From positions 338,584 to 402,583 of the forward strand of contig WNYE01000035.1 of the NCBI GenBank assembly GCA_021396245.1: DNA of 64,000 bases. Reading direction: 5' to 3'. Of this stretch, positions 46,513 to 58,021 are shown one piece after another; position 1 is the stretch's first letter; the number at the start of each line of letters is the position of its first letter. The notes beneath the pieces are model-generated. The model had not been told where the DNA came from and did not search any database. It saw only the letters and a list, made by a program, of their open reading frames with translations. The translations under genes and the position numbers were made by a program. The DNA is from Sporothrix humicola. Taxonomy: Eukaryota > Ascomycota > Sordariomycetes > Ophiostomatales > Ophiostomataceae.

Positions 46513-49500
46513 TCAGCTGCCGTGCCATCCCTCATTCCCGCCGGAAAGAGAGACAGAAAAAGTACACCGAAGCAGCTCCCGGGGGTTTCGCAGACCAATG
46601 CCTGAGTCGAGTGCTTCGGCTATTCCCGCAAGGAAACAACGGGCCTTGGCCTCGTCGCTCTTCAACTTCTCCACGTCCTCTGTTCGGGACTGCAGGCAAA
46701 TATTCGAAATGCTTGCGCCCTGGCCCAAGAGTGTTTTGATCTGGTTGGCCCGCCTTACCACAGCGGACGTAACGCCGCTGATGGCCGCACAGTGGCAGCC
46801 AAAACTCTCCATGCTTCTTCCCATTTCAAGGACATGGAGGAACCTGACCTTCTCGTCCAGCCGCACGGCATCGGTATCGACCTCCACACTCATGTGGCAC
46901 ATCAAGATGCCTGGGTGCTGTCTAAATCCTCGTCTTTCAAATATTTCATGGAAGTGTGTAGCGGCAAGGACCTTCGGGGCCACACAACCCCCCGTTCGAA
47001 CAAAGTGGTCAAGCAAAGCGTCGAACAGGGCTGCGCCATCTGACGCGGCCGTGCCTTTACCAAATTCATCGATGAGTACAAGGCTTCTTCGCGTAGCCGA
47101 GTTTATAGAGAACGCCGCTTGCCGTAGGTCGACTCCGAAGGCACTTTCGTCCCGTGACACGCTTTCGCGCGTGGCAATTCTTGCGAGAATCTTGTCCGTG
47201 ATCCCGATGACGGCTTCTTCCGCTGGCACAAAGCTTCCGATATGGGCAAGGAATACGATTGCAGCAACCTGCTTTAAGTAAACACTCTTTCCGGAGTGGT
47301 TGGGTCCTGTCAACACAATGGTGCTGGGGTCGTGGTCTGGGAAACCCGGCGCACGCCGGAGAGCTCCATCGCTGTCTTCCACATGGACACCTAGGCCACC
47401 TGACAGGTAACAGTCGTTTGGTACGAAAACCCCAGGTCCAGGCTCCTGTAGTAAATGACGGCCCTTGCGAATGTGCAGAACATTCTCGGCGGTCATCTGT
47501 GGGCAGGTAAGATTCAAATATCCTGCACCACTAGCAAGAGCTAGAATGCTGTCTATATGCCCGACGGCGCCCGAGGCATGTACTAACGCATCTTCTTGTC
47601 CCAGGATATCCGACCCTAGGGCGTGAAATATTTCTACCTCGAAATCTAAAACGTGGCATTTTAGTCTTGGCACATGTTACAGACAAAACAATTCAGATGA
47701 TGGGGTTTGGGTTGCCCATCATGACTTACCAATTATCTGCCCAGCCGTGTCTCCAAACTCTGTGTTGATGGCGTTCAGGCCGGATGTCTTGAAGTAAACA
47801 AGTCCATCTTCCTGTAGCACCTGTTCCCAGGAACCAGGGGTGTCGCTGCCATTCCCCGGCGGGTCACTACTTAACCTTCTACCACTATGAGCCCAGAATA
47901 GGGCTGATATAACAAGAAGGTACCCTCTCTGGGGGTGGAAGATGCACTCCACCACATCGTCCTGCACGTCTTTTGTGAGCATAGCCTTATATTCTCGACG
48001 GGAGTTCTCTAGGCGACTTTGTAGATGGCAATAGGACGATTTGAGTGCATCCAACTCCGGACTAACACCGTGAGCCACAACATTGCGGCCAGCGGCCTTG
48101 GACTCCTCGAAATCGATCGTGTTGACAATCTTCTCTTGGACTCGTAAGATACCTGCACAATCAATTCCAGCTAGAGCCTTTAGTTTGGCAGATATTAGTA
48201 CCGAGCCAAATATTACACACCTGGTATCTCCAGAATGCGCAAAGACCAATACATACCCTGTCAATGACAGTGCAGATGCCGTGTCCCGTCTGCGCCACCT
48301 GCAGTATCGCAAAGCAAAAGTCCAGAAGGCTTCTCCATGCGCTCTGCTTGATCGAGGTGAAGTGTCCCGGCAGATAGAGTCCGCTTCGGAGGTGGGCTAG
48401 AATGGGAAGGATATTTCTGACAGACTTCAGTGCTGTGCGTATGGCCCCCACAGAGTTACGATTTCTTGTGTCGAGGAGGTCCGAAATAGATTGATGGCGC
48501 ATTTTAATAACTGTGAGGTCAGTACTCGGCCTAGTGAATATTTCGCGCAGCATACTGCGGCCCTGTGAAGTGAGAGCCAGAGAATGAAACAGGTCAAAGA
48601 TTGAGCGCTTGCCCTGTGGTAGACATGCTTTTCCACCGTCCCTATCGGTTGATGCACCTCTCCCTATGGCTGATCGCATGGTCGGCCGAAAAATCTGGAG
48701 TGAAAGCAGTGTATCTGCGGTAACAAACATGCTACTGTTGGATGTGACCGTCAAGACGGACCGAATGCGGGGCAAGTCGGCATCTGTGGCTATCATCAAT
48801 GCTTGCCTCTTTTCAAGGTCACGAACCAATGCATTCGCACATCCTAGCTGTACATATGGTTAGCTATGGGTCAACGGGGGCCACAACGCATATCAATTCG
48901 ACATTCCGGTTTGATTCGGCCACATTGTATGTTGAGTCAAGGTACACACAAACATGTGGGATGTAAAATAGCTTACAGAAACTTGGTCATCTAGATTGAT
49001 GAATGTGCCAAGGTTCATAAGGTTATTTCGCGAGCTAGAACCCTCCCCCCGCTCCGGCCTAATATCACCGTTACGGTTATATTCCTCCGTCTCGTCCACG
49101 GCGGTGGTGAAAATGGCTGAACTTGTATGGCGATTATCAGGGAAATCAAGCCGTGCTAGAAGCTGTCTTCCATGCTCGGCATTGAAATCGGAGGAGACAA
49201 CGGAGCGAAGCACGAAGCCACGCTCTTGGTCGTCTCCCCCACCGTTTTCGCCGACCTCGCCACAAAGTCGTTCGAGGAAAGTAACGAAAACAGCAGGAGC
49301 ACGACTTGGCACAATAATCGCAGTAGGCTGGGCTTGGAATATGATCGACTCAACCAACTCCTGCCCAACAACCCGTGTCTCATCTCGGAGATACATTGTG
49401 GCAGTTGTGGCCACGAAATATGCACAGCCAACTGTGCCATTGTTCTTCATGTCGAGTGCCATATAGACTTGGCTGTCACCGGCATTGGTCGACTTGGTGA

Positions 49501-49768
49501 TAACGGTAATGCCGGAGGTCTCAAGACTAGCATGGGTATTCCAGTGCTCGGTCAAGGGAGCAGGCCCACAAGGCATCTCAGAGTTGTTGTTGTAAGCAGT
49601 CCCGCTAAAGGTAAGAGAATGCGCCATTATATCCTGCTCTGTTGTTTTTTTTGAGGCAGGTGGAGAACGATAGGAGTTGGGATACTCTGAAATGACAGAG
49701 CCTTCACCTTCCTGGTTATTCGGATGATCACTTGTATGAGGCCACCGGCCTCTCCTGGTCGAGCCCAT
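46513..49768 (-). CDS. msh5: Meiotic MutS homologue Msh5
   Basis: Four exons on the minus strand, 48977-49768, 48257-48847, 47730-48177 and 46513-47645, give 987 residues. The N-terminus is disordered; the MutS-like part starts near QVYMALDMKNNGTVGCAYFV. The ATPase has Walker A TGPNHSGKS at about 720, then GSFVPAEEAVIG, RIATRESVSRDESAF and the Walker B/signature region SLVLIDEFGKGT. The HSGKSVYLKQ form and GSFVPAEE are typical of Msh5, not Msh4 or the repair MutS proteins. Msh5 pairs with Msh4, encircles recombination intermediates and promotes meiotic crossovers. The intron at 48178-48256 has a GTATGT donor chosen by family alignment; a weaker GTGTGT donor 36 nt downstream would insert 12 residues in frame. 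Exon 1 begins at an ATG in CCATGG. Confidence 0.94.
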
Positions 49769-50363
49769 GTTTTGGTGACACGGCGGACGCGCTGGTGCGT
49801 GGGAAAGATGGATGAGTTGCAGATGGTGGAGCTGTATTGGCTGCGTGGTGTGAATACGTGAAAAGACGTCAGGGGGATAGGTGGAGGGAACTGGGCTTAG
49901 ATACAGCTCGCTGCCTCAAATTGCCGTAATGGGAAGGCGCGGGGGGTTCGATTCCGGCTGCCACCTGCCTCGCCATCAGCAGTCGGGGTCTCTGCAGTAG
50001 GCAATACGGCGGAACCGGCCGGTTTCGCAAACATAAGGCAGCAAGTTCCCAGCACCTCCTCGTGAACCTTTTTTTTAAAGAATCTCTGCCCGAGATGCGA
50101 AGTATATTTGGCTGCTCCATGTTGAGAAGCTTGTGCCATAAGAAGGATAGGTGGGTAGATATCGCTCCTAACACATCCGCAACAGCAACAGGGCAGGTCT
50201 TGTACGCGGCGGTCGTAATATTTTCCGTATAATCCCAGACTTCCATTGTTCCCCTGGGTGGCTAGTTACAACCATCTCGCGGAGAAACGGCCTTGTTTAT
50301 TAATTTATGTCTGCGTTTTGGTCATGTTTTTGCCTCCCCCAACCTAGTCCACCGAGCCGGAGC
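49769..50363. other. Spacer msh5/emc5 with a doubtful ORF
   Basis: 595 bp. On the minus strand an ATG at 50246 opens 125 codons (starts MEVWDYTENITT), and another frame, from 50139, gives 80 codons (MAQASQHGAAKYTSH). The two overlap around an A8 run. I recognise neither, so no gene is called. It also serves as the MSH5 upstream region. Confidence 0.45.
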
Positions 50364-50858
50364 TCACTTTCCATCTCCATTGTCTCGCACCCAGTCTCCA
50401 AACGTCTTTCTTTGCTGACGGATGTTGACAAAACTGGGCCTTGTCTCTAGGAAGCGAAAAGGATTCCCAACATAATCTGTGTTTGATTCGCCGTCATGAT
50501 TTTTCGTTGCGCCGATTCCCTCCCGCTCGATTTTCCCCGCCCAAACATGCCACTGGGTGGGCTTGAGTGACTGAGTGCCTAGCACGAGGCCTAGGCTAGC
50601 GATTAACAGCGCCGCGATTGTCTCGATGGTGATGTCCACGGGGAGTGATGCAGGGGCTGGCTGCGAAAGCCCCGACGACCGGAAGGATTGCAGGGTCGAG
50701 AACTCTTGAGCAGAGTAGCATCTATAGGTCGTGATGAGCCGCATATGTTAGTCTATGCTATGCTATTGGGGGCAATGGCAAGGGTGTTTGATCATTCCGT
50801 ACGAGTGAGCGAGCAGGATGAGGCCAGTGGCCGTCGTAAGCTTTGAGAACCAAGTCAT
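50364..50858 (-). CDS. emc5: ER membrane protein complex subunit 5
   Basis: Two exons on the minus strand, 50803-50858 and 50364-50721, give 137 residues; the 81-bp intron is GTACGG...CTATAG with an ACTAAC branch point. Without the intron, the second exon would start at a different ATG (MRLITTYR) and lose the first membrane segment. The protein has an N-terminal hydrophobic segment (about 6-20, TTATGLILLAHSCYSA) and a second one at about 50-72 (ETIAALLIASLGLVLG), then KPTQWHVWAGKIEREG and a cytosolic tail with NPFRFLETRPSFVNIRQQRK. This is the EMC5/MMGT family. EMC inserts tail-anchored and multi-pass proteins into the ER membrane; older names call it a magnesium transporter. The size is normal. 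Confidence 0.93.
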
Positions 50859-52110
50859 TTTCAAGGTAATCGTATAGGGGAGCCAGTTGTGCGGCGAACG
50901 AAAGCGAGTACCTCCAAAGGGTTCGTAAGCGAGGGGGCTGTCGCGTTGGAAGGAATCAATCTTGAGGGTGTAGTGTTTTGACGATGTTGTGTTTGTTACA
51001 CGGTATGTTCGGCCTCAGGGGAAAGTATCCGTTTGATTCTTATATATGCATACTTGTAATTAAGCGAGCACTACGGGTCCCCGCTGTGGCCGTGGGCAAA
51101 TAATTGCGGAGTACGACGTAATACCCCTTGTAATACTACTTCGTACTTCGCGATAATAATAGTACTCTTAGCTCTCCGTACCCAACGACTCGACCAGTTC
51201 TGTTCCTGCTTTTTGAAATCTAGCCTTGACGTTTTTAGTAGTATTTTCGCACTTCGTTGATAAAACAAAGAGCACGGGGAGAAGGGTGGGGTGGAGAACC
51301 GATTTAAAAAGAAATAATAATTCTGAAAGAAGATAGGAGTGAATAAATAAACCGATAAAAAAAGTGTGAAAATTACGAAATAATACACGTGCTCTGTATC
51401 ACCCTGTACCCTCTCGTCTCTGCCACGCTGTAGTGGCGGGTCCGGCGATTTATGTTTTGGCCAGCATATGCCAATAATCAGACGAATACGGCACCGACAT
51501 TATTGCCGTGTCTGCAACTCCGTACTGGAGAGTGCGGGGGTAGAAGAAGATAAAAATTATCCCCGGGCCGTTTCTATATATGCCTTCTATTATATGATAC
51601 CTATGAGATGCCAAAACCAGGTGACTTGACGACCCAGACAGGATGACCATGTCCAACGATAACGCCCCTTGTTTTCCATGCGCCGTACAGCAAATAACAA
51701 ACAAGTGAGAGTCAATGAAGTCAGTACCGAGCGAACAAATGAGCACAGGTGCAGTAAAGAACATAATTACCCCTCGAAAATTCGTGTGAATTTTCCAAGA
51801 AGGATAAGCGGGCGAGAAATAAAAGTAAATAAAAAAAGTCGCAAATCGCCCTGTACGAGATATACAATCCAGAGCGGCCCATTCAGAACCCTAAAATCAA
51901 AACGAACAAAACAAGTACATTGAAAAGATTCCAGGGTAAAAATGGAACAGAAAATAAAAGAGGCGGTCGGAGGGGGGACGCCAGCAGACAGCCTCTGTTA
52001 ATAGATTCAGCGCCCAACAACCCCCCCCCCCCCCTCTCCTCCAACCAAAAAAAAAAAAAGCACCGTGAACGCCAACATTGATAGCCCGGTGGGCAAGTAT
52101 GAGGGCCATT
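50859..52110. other. Intergenic region emc5/HMG gene
   Basis: 1.25 kb upstream of EMC5 and downstream of the HMG gene. Contains GCGGAGTACGACGTAATAC near 51106, a C14 run and an A13 run near 52021-52060. No gene seen. Confidence 0.55.
52021..52060. repeat. C14 and A13 homopolymers
   Basis: C14 at 52021-52034, then TCTCCTCCAACC and A13 at about 52048-52060, just past the HMG gene's stop codon. Confidence 0.9.
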
Positions 52111-53900
52111 TTAGGGTCCACCTAGCCCCTGCCAATCGCTGGTCTCATTGACAGAATCGACCTTCCAACTTTCGCTGTCGCCCTGCAGATACTGTAGATG
52201 CGGTTCTGGAATTAAACTTTCCTCGACCTCGGCGAGGTATGTACCTGCATACACCTCAGTCGCGTCTGATCCCGCATGAACGCCAGGTTGCCACTGGGCC
52301 TCGCCCAGGCCCCCGGCACCGAGAACAGGATTGGATATGTCATACTGTGGAACGCTCTCTCTGGGCATGAGTGAAGGATCGATATGTTGGCCTGCAGCGT
52401 TGACACTGTGACCGTGTGGCCGATGATGAGATGCAGCGTTTATGGCCGAAGACTGCGAGGCATAGTGTCCCCCTAAAGCGAAGTTTGGATGACCTGCCTG
52501 GTGATGGCCAGGACCGAGACCAACGCCCATGCCCTGTTGTGCTGAATTTGCGTACATCATATTGTCAAGTTGATGGTGATGATGGGTTGCTGGGATATGG
52601 CGGTAGTGCATCCCTGGCCCACTCCCAACATACTCTTCCGTGTCATACGGCGTGGGCGTGTGCCTTGCTGGGTTGATCATACTCTGTGGATGCTGGTGGT
52701 GGTAAGCCGCGTATGGCTGTGCATCCGGTGCTGCCATCGTGGAATATGGATACCCATATGGGCCACCATGGGGGTCCATCATTGGGGTCCTGCTTGTAGA
52801 GCGGAGTTTTGGATCTCGGCGGCCAGAGGATTCCCAATCCGGATCATCCACTTCCGAGTCTTCGCCGAACTCATCTTTTCCCCTTTTCCGAGGTTTGGAT
52901 GGCGTGAATTTGTATTCGGGGTGGGCTTTGCGGTGATTGTCTCGTTCAATGACAGCCCAATCGTTGAATTGCCGACGAATGTCGTCAGGTTCCATTGACC
53001 AACTTTGGCCGCACACCTTGGAGACAACCTGGTGATTGGATTGTTGAGCCCATTTTTTTGCTCGATCTTGATAGGCTTTCCGGTACAGCATGAACGCATT
53101 CATGGCACGCTTTACCTTACCGGGCACTTTCCCACGATCGACCTCTTCATGGCGCTCGTCTGCAGATCTATGAACATAGGCCGCGATATCGACAATTGGC
53201 ATGTCCCAGTCCTTGGTAAGAATACTGAGCGGTTGATCGATCCCGCTACTGTCTTCACCGGTAGTCTTGGCAGATTTCTCTTTCCGTGTCAAAGGCGGCG
53301 AGGCGGACAGAGACGGCGCCTTTTTCTTTGGAGCTGAATTCTTTGCGATGCGGCCTGATTTCACAGCGAGAACTTTCATCTCCTGTGTTGCCCGTTGTGA
53401 TGCGGCCATTCTAGACAGGCCTGGGCTACCAGAGAGATGCTGCGCTGCAGTTGGAGGTGACGCCTCGGGAGTGTTAAGATTGTATAGCTGGGAAAGGCGC
53501 AAGTCAGCTGACTGGATATCTAGTTGGGTTGCTCAGGCTTTACCCCGAGAAGCAAACAAAATATTGTTAGGTTGCTTGGACCTACCTGTGGCGTGGATGC
53601 AGAATGTGCCGCCTCGTAGTTACCGGTGTCTTCTCCAGTATGTATTGCCGAGTATTGGAATGGCAGCCCCTGATGGGGTTCTGTGTATGCCATGCTCGGG
53701 CTGGCGTAACTGCGGAGATCACGCGGCTCTGGTGTTTGGTACCTGGACGCCGGGCGGGACACAATTTGTACAACCTCAAACGGAGTGCTGGAGCAACGAG
53801 GTCGAGATACGATGTTGTCGTGTTGAGCGAGGTGACTGAATACGGCAGGAGAGCGTTCGCGCATAGAAGGAGCAGGGGATGGAGGTACGACACGGTCCAT
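52111..53900 (-). CDS. HMG-box transcription factor, Ste11/FMF-1-like
   Basis: Two exons on the minus strand, 53586-53900 and 52111-53487, give 563 residues; the 98-bp intron is GTAGGT...TCCCAG. The start is the ATG in CCATGG at 53900. One HMG box lies at about 225-300: KVKRAMNAFMLYRKAYQDRA, NHQVVSKVCGQSWS and WAVIERDNHRKAHPEYKFTPSKPRKR. It is preceded by IAAYVHRSADERHEEVDRGK. The MNAFMLYRK and HPEYKF forms place it with MATA_HMG-type factors, and the flanks resemble the Ste11/FMF-1/PaHMG5 group that controls mating and fruiting-body development (group assignment from memory). The C-terminal half is His/Gly/Tyr-rich and probably a transactivation region. About 53905-54560 upstream is CT-rich on this strand, and the next gene is 4.1 kb away, so the promoter or leader may be long. 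Confidence 0.88.
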
Positions 53901-54245
53901 TGGGCGATAACGTGTTCGTTTGATCAAGTTGATGGAAAGAGGATGCGACAGTATAGAAGCGGAAGAAGGGAAGTGGAGGGGGAAAAATGAAGGAAGAGCA
54001 AAAAGAGAAGAAAGGGAAGAAATGAAAGGAAGATGAATAGAAGAAGAAGACAAAAGCAAGAGGCGGAAAAGAGAGAGTGGATGAGAGGTATCGGCTGAAA
54101 GAAGAAATGTAGTGGCTCGAAGGATAGGGTAGGTAGAGCCTCGCGGTTATGGGGAGACAGGAGAAACACCAGGACTTCTGAGAGGCACAAGATGAAGAAA
54201 AGGAAGGAAGAAGGTGATGGAAGACAGTGAGGACAGGGGCAGTGA

Positions 54246-54262
54246 TGTGTGTGTGTGTGTGT
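54246..54262. repeat. (GT)n microsatellite
   Basis: About eight GT units in the upstream region of the HMG gene. Confidence 0.85.
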
Positions 54263-54723
54263 TCACGCACGCAGAGATGAAGAAGTAGCGATGAAGAGGG
54301 CCACAGACGGCTCTAACCAAGGAAAGCTATAGTAAAGGTAGGATGGGATGTTGTCGGACTGACAAACGGCTGCTTCTCAACGAACGAAAGCGGACGAGAG
54401 CCTGTGCTGAATGAGCCCTGGGCGTGACGGTTTGTTGATGGGTACGGAGTAGAGAGAGAGAGAGGTGCAGCATCCGGAAGAGGTGGCCACAGGCGAAGGG
54501 GAGAGAGGGAGGGGAGGGGCAGCCAGAAGACAAGACGTAGGGGACGTGGCAAAGAGCCGTTTCCGGCTGCGATCGATGTTGGCCTAGGTCTGAATCAAGT
54601 TGACTGTGTCGTGCCTTGCTGTTTTAAGATCTGCTCACCGTATTGTTAGATGGCCAGAGTTCGAGGCAGGTCTTGGATGTTTGGCTCTCAGAGGGGGATT
54701 GCCGCAAACTTTTTTTCAAAAAA

Positions 54724-54768
54724 TGTGTACATATATGTATAAATATATGTGCATGCATACATATATAC
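54724..54768. repeat. Alternating TA/CA/GC tract
   Basis: About 45 bp of almost perfectly alternating purine and pyrimidine (GTACATATATGTATA, ATATATGTGCATGCATACAT), with palindromic cores TACATATATGTA and GCATGC. Such DNA can adopt Z-form or cruciform structure. Confidence 0.75.
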
Positions 54769-57700
54769 CGGACCACCTCTTCGTGTGTGTGAGCTTGCGT
54801 GCTCCTGGCGTAGTTGATGATGGCGATATTCGTGATGGTCTTGATATTCTTCTGTTGCTCGTAGGGCTCGTGGTAAAAAAAAAAGATTGGGACTGCAAGT
54901 AGGGTTGGTTGCAAAGTCCCGGAACCGGATCCGGGTGTGGTCTGGGCCAGCCGAAACAGTGTGTCTTCCAACCGGTATAAAACTGGCAAACTGGTCGATC
55001 TAGGCTCCTGTTGTATTCCTGCAGAGAGGTTGTCGTGGACGGCTGCCGCACATTCACTTATTTTATTTTCCGTTGGTTCTGTGGCCTCGCAGTACCGTCT
55101 TGTCTTCCCTGGTATACCGCGGCCAGATTTCTTCAGTCTGTCAGATCGCCCGCGTTTCTTTCTGCCCCGCGAGCCAGTGCTTTCCAGACGACAGTCCTAC
55201 ACTGATAGTGTCTTGTGAATCTTGTGTATCTGCCCTTGCTGAGGATGAGTGATGCTGTGTGGGAGTGGCTTGTTGGAAATGTCAGCCAGATGCCTTGTTA
55301 GCGGCTGCGCCTAGCGATTGCTTGAATATGTTTATTGCGGGATGCTCCTGGTGGAGCCTTGTCTGCTGGATGTGTCTGAAAGCGGATGGCCAGATTTTGG
55401 TGATTTCGCACCTGGCGTCTCTAATGTCTCTAATGTCGCTGGTGTTCGATGTCTCTGGTGTGTCTTTGCCGTGGATGTCTTGCCTTATGAGACAGGTGCC
55501 TGCATTCCAGTGGGGATTGGTGATCTTGTGCAGCGCAAGCGGATTTGTCGATTTGAATCCTGTGTAGGTATCTTTGTCGTGGCGTTTTCCCACCCCCCTA
55601 TCTTTTTATGTCGTTGTTTTCTTCTTCCTGTTCTCTTCTTTTTGCGTGTTTTTCGTACTGGATGCTGGGGCTCTAGCTTGCTGCTTTCTTTGGTAGGTCT
55701 CACATGTGCCGGGACATGTCCGTTATTTGTACATTCCTGGGTGTTCTCGTCTTTTGGACATTGTCGTTGTCGGCGTTCCGTCTCTCCATCTTCTTCGCGG
55801 CCTCGCCGTTGGTTTGTGCACCGTCTTCAACATGGCTTGTCTGCTCTTGTTTGCGTCCTGGCCTTCTGTTCCTTCTTCTGTCTGCCATCGCCCTTCCTTC
55901 ACCCCCTCTGACTCTTGCTTTGTTGGCCAGGCCCTGCTCATCGGCACCTGCCCTTTGACCTTTGCCTTTTGCGTTTGCGTCTGCCTTTAGCGCTTGCCAT
56001 TTGCGACCACTGTTGCTGTGCTGCCCTCCCTTCCATCGTCCTTGTCTCTTTCGAGCCAGCCGGGCTTCTTTGTCCCTCGCCCTCGCCCTCGCCCTCATTC
56101 TGACATTCGCACGCCGCCGTCCCCTCTTCAGCTCTTCACCCAATTCTCGCCTCCATCTGCGTCGGTATTCCTGAACCCCCACACCCCCTTTCGAATCCCT
56201 TTTAATCTTTTTTTAACTGCTGGTCTGTCGTGTTGGTCCCATCTTCTTTGCTTTCTCCTCCCTCCCTCTTCACCAGCTCGTTGTTGGTCGGCTGGGTCTT
56301 CTCTGTTTCTCCTCACTCTCATGTTCTTTTGTTGGCTTTGCCCTGCAGCCGCAGCTAATGTGCAACTAATGCGCGGCGGACCTGGCCCTGTCACTACCGT
56401 TTTCGGCGATGCAACAAACAGCCGCTTGCACCAATGGGCATGTCGCCCCACATGCCACATGCGCTAAAAAAGCCCGCCCAGGTTCAGGCGCGCTAGCTGG
56501 CTTGGACCACATCAGCAACACACCCAACTCCCCGTTTCCAGATTTGTTAATGAGCCCTCCATAAAATACTACTCCTCTGACCTCCATACAACATGGACTT
56601 CGATTGAATCACTCCGTTGAAGGTATTTATTTGTATATGGGATGCGGATCTCCTACAAGCTGCATGCGCTTTGCACGCTCCTGATCAGGAGTTATTCCGT
56701 ATCCGCCGGAAACGGCTGTCCTGGCCCTCAAAATGCGTATATTATTTTATGCTCTATCCATTCGATCCTGCCCATCTCTTGTGTTTTTGTTTATTTGAAT
56801 TTTAGGGATAACACCGAAGCAGTCATTGGCTGTCAATGAGCAATGAGCCAGCCAGACAGCGATCTACGGGTATTCCGTAGGATTGCGGCAGATAGACGAA
56901 ACTGTCAATACGTAGAAATCCAGCCTGTCTTGGTGCATTGTATCTTGTACAAGCCTACCTCCAGCACCTAGCCGCACAAAGGCTCTACGCTAAATGTACT
57001 GGGTACATCTCCCATTACGGCATCTCGAGGGCATGTACATCCGAAAGATCAGGCGAACAGGTCGGTGACACAAGTGCCACTTGATCTCCATCCTAGTAAT
57101 TAGCACGACGTTCCTAGTACACAGTATTACTAGCACCGACATCAGTTCTTTGTTTGACCCTACCTGTCAGCCTGTTTCCGGATGGGCTCGTATCTTACTA
57201 TGTGTTGTTCATGCACTTATTTTTACATTATCCCTCCCATTGCCTCTCGTCCAGCCATTGAAGTCCCCGAGTAGACGTGGGATCTGGTAGAGTCGAGAGA
57301 CGAAAAGAAAGAAAAATATCAGACGATAGGAACGGCGCGTCAAGCATTGCTGAGACTGAAGGAAGCTCAATGTCAAATGCAGTATGGCAGCGCATCTACC
57401 CAGAACTGCAATGAGCAGCCAGGCCACTAAAACTAACCGCCACGGGCAGGGCAATGTCTCTAGCGTAGCCTTTCTCTAGGCTGTTCACCAACAATAGCAG
57501 CTGGAATGTGCTGCTACTGGAAGCGTCACTGCACGGCTGGGTCTTTTGTTTGAATGCAATATAGATTTCTCTCTCTTCCTTCTTCTTCTTCCTCCCCCCA
57601 CAGTAAATGGAGACCCACTAGCGGGCGTTCATATTACTAACATTTGCAATAGTTTGATGCTCCGCTCCTCCAGCTCTCAACTTCCCATCACCACTTTCAA

Positions 57701-58021
57701 CGGTTCTGGTGTCACCCATCGCCAATAGGATTGCGGTAGTAGAATAGATATTGCTAGGCTTAGCTTGCGAGGAACAGCTACAAAGTAAAGGATGTTGACG
57801 GTGAACAATGGGTTCGCAAATCCCAGGTCAAAGTCGTTTAAAAGTTACTGCGCCATCACTGTGACCATGTATATTCCGAAATGTGCCCGCGTAGCTCCCC
57901 AATTGGCTGGTTGGCTGGCTCATTGTGCAAAAATTTGAATACCTCCGTATCGCACAACGGTGAATTAACTCGGCAGAGGGGGGAAGGGCTCGCCGGGAGA
58001 CTTTTGGTGCATGGTGGGTGT

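Larger units (their letters stand above)
53901..58021. other. 4.1 kb region upstream of the HMG gene
   Basis: No conserved coding sequence found. 53905-54560 is CT-rich on the minus strand (HMG leader side), with a GT repeat (54246-54262) and short GA repeats. An alternating purine/pyrimidine tract covers 54724-54768. About 55580-56340 is CT-rich on the plus strand, opposite in polarity to both flanking genes, with CTCGCC repeats near 56076-56097. The rest holds only short chance frames. Confidence 0.55.

Noticed and set aside
49940..49975. GGGGGTTCGATTCCGGC, like a tRNA T-arm
   Set aside because: The five bases flanking the loop do not pair (GGGGG against CCGGC) and no anticodon or acceptor stem fits around it.
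55318..55911. 197-codon plus-strand open frame
   Set aside because: Composition follows the CT-rich DNA, with Cys/Phe/Leu runs and no recognisable domain or conserved pattern.
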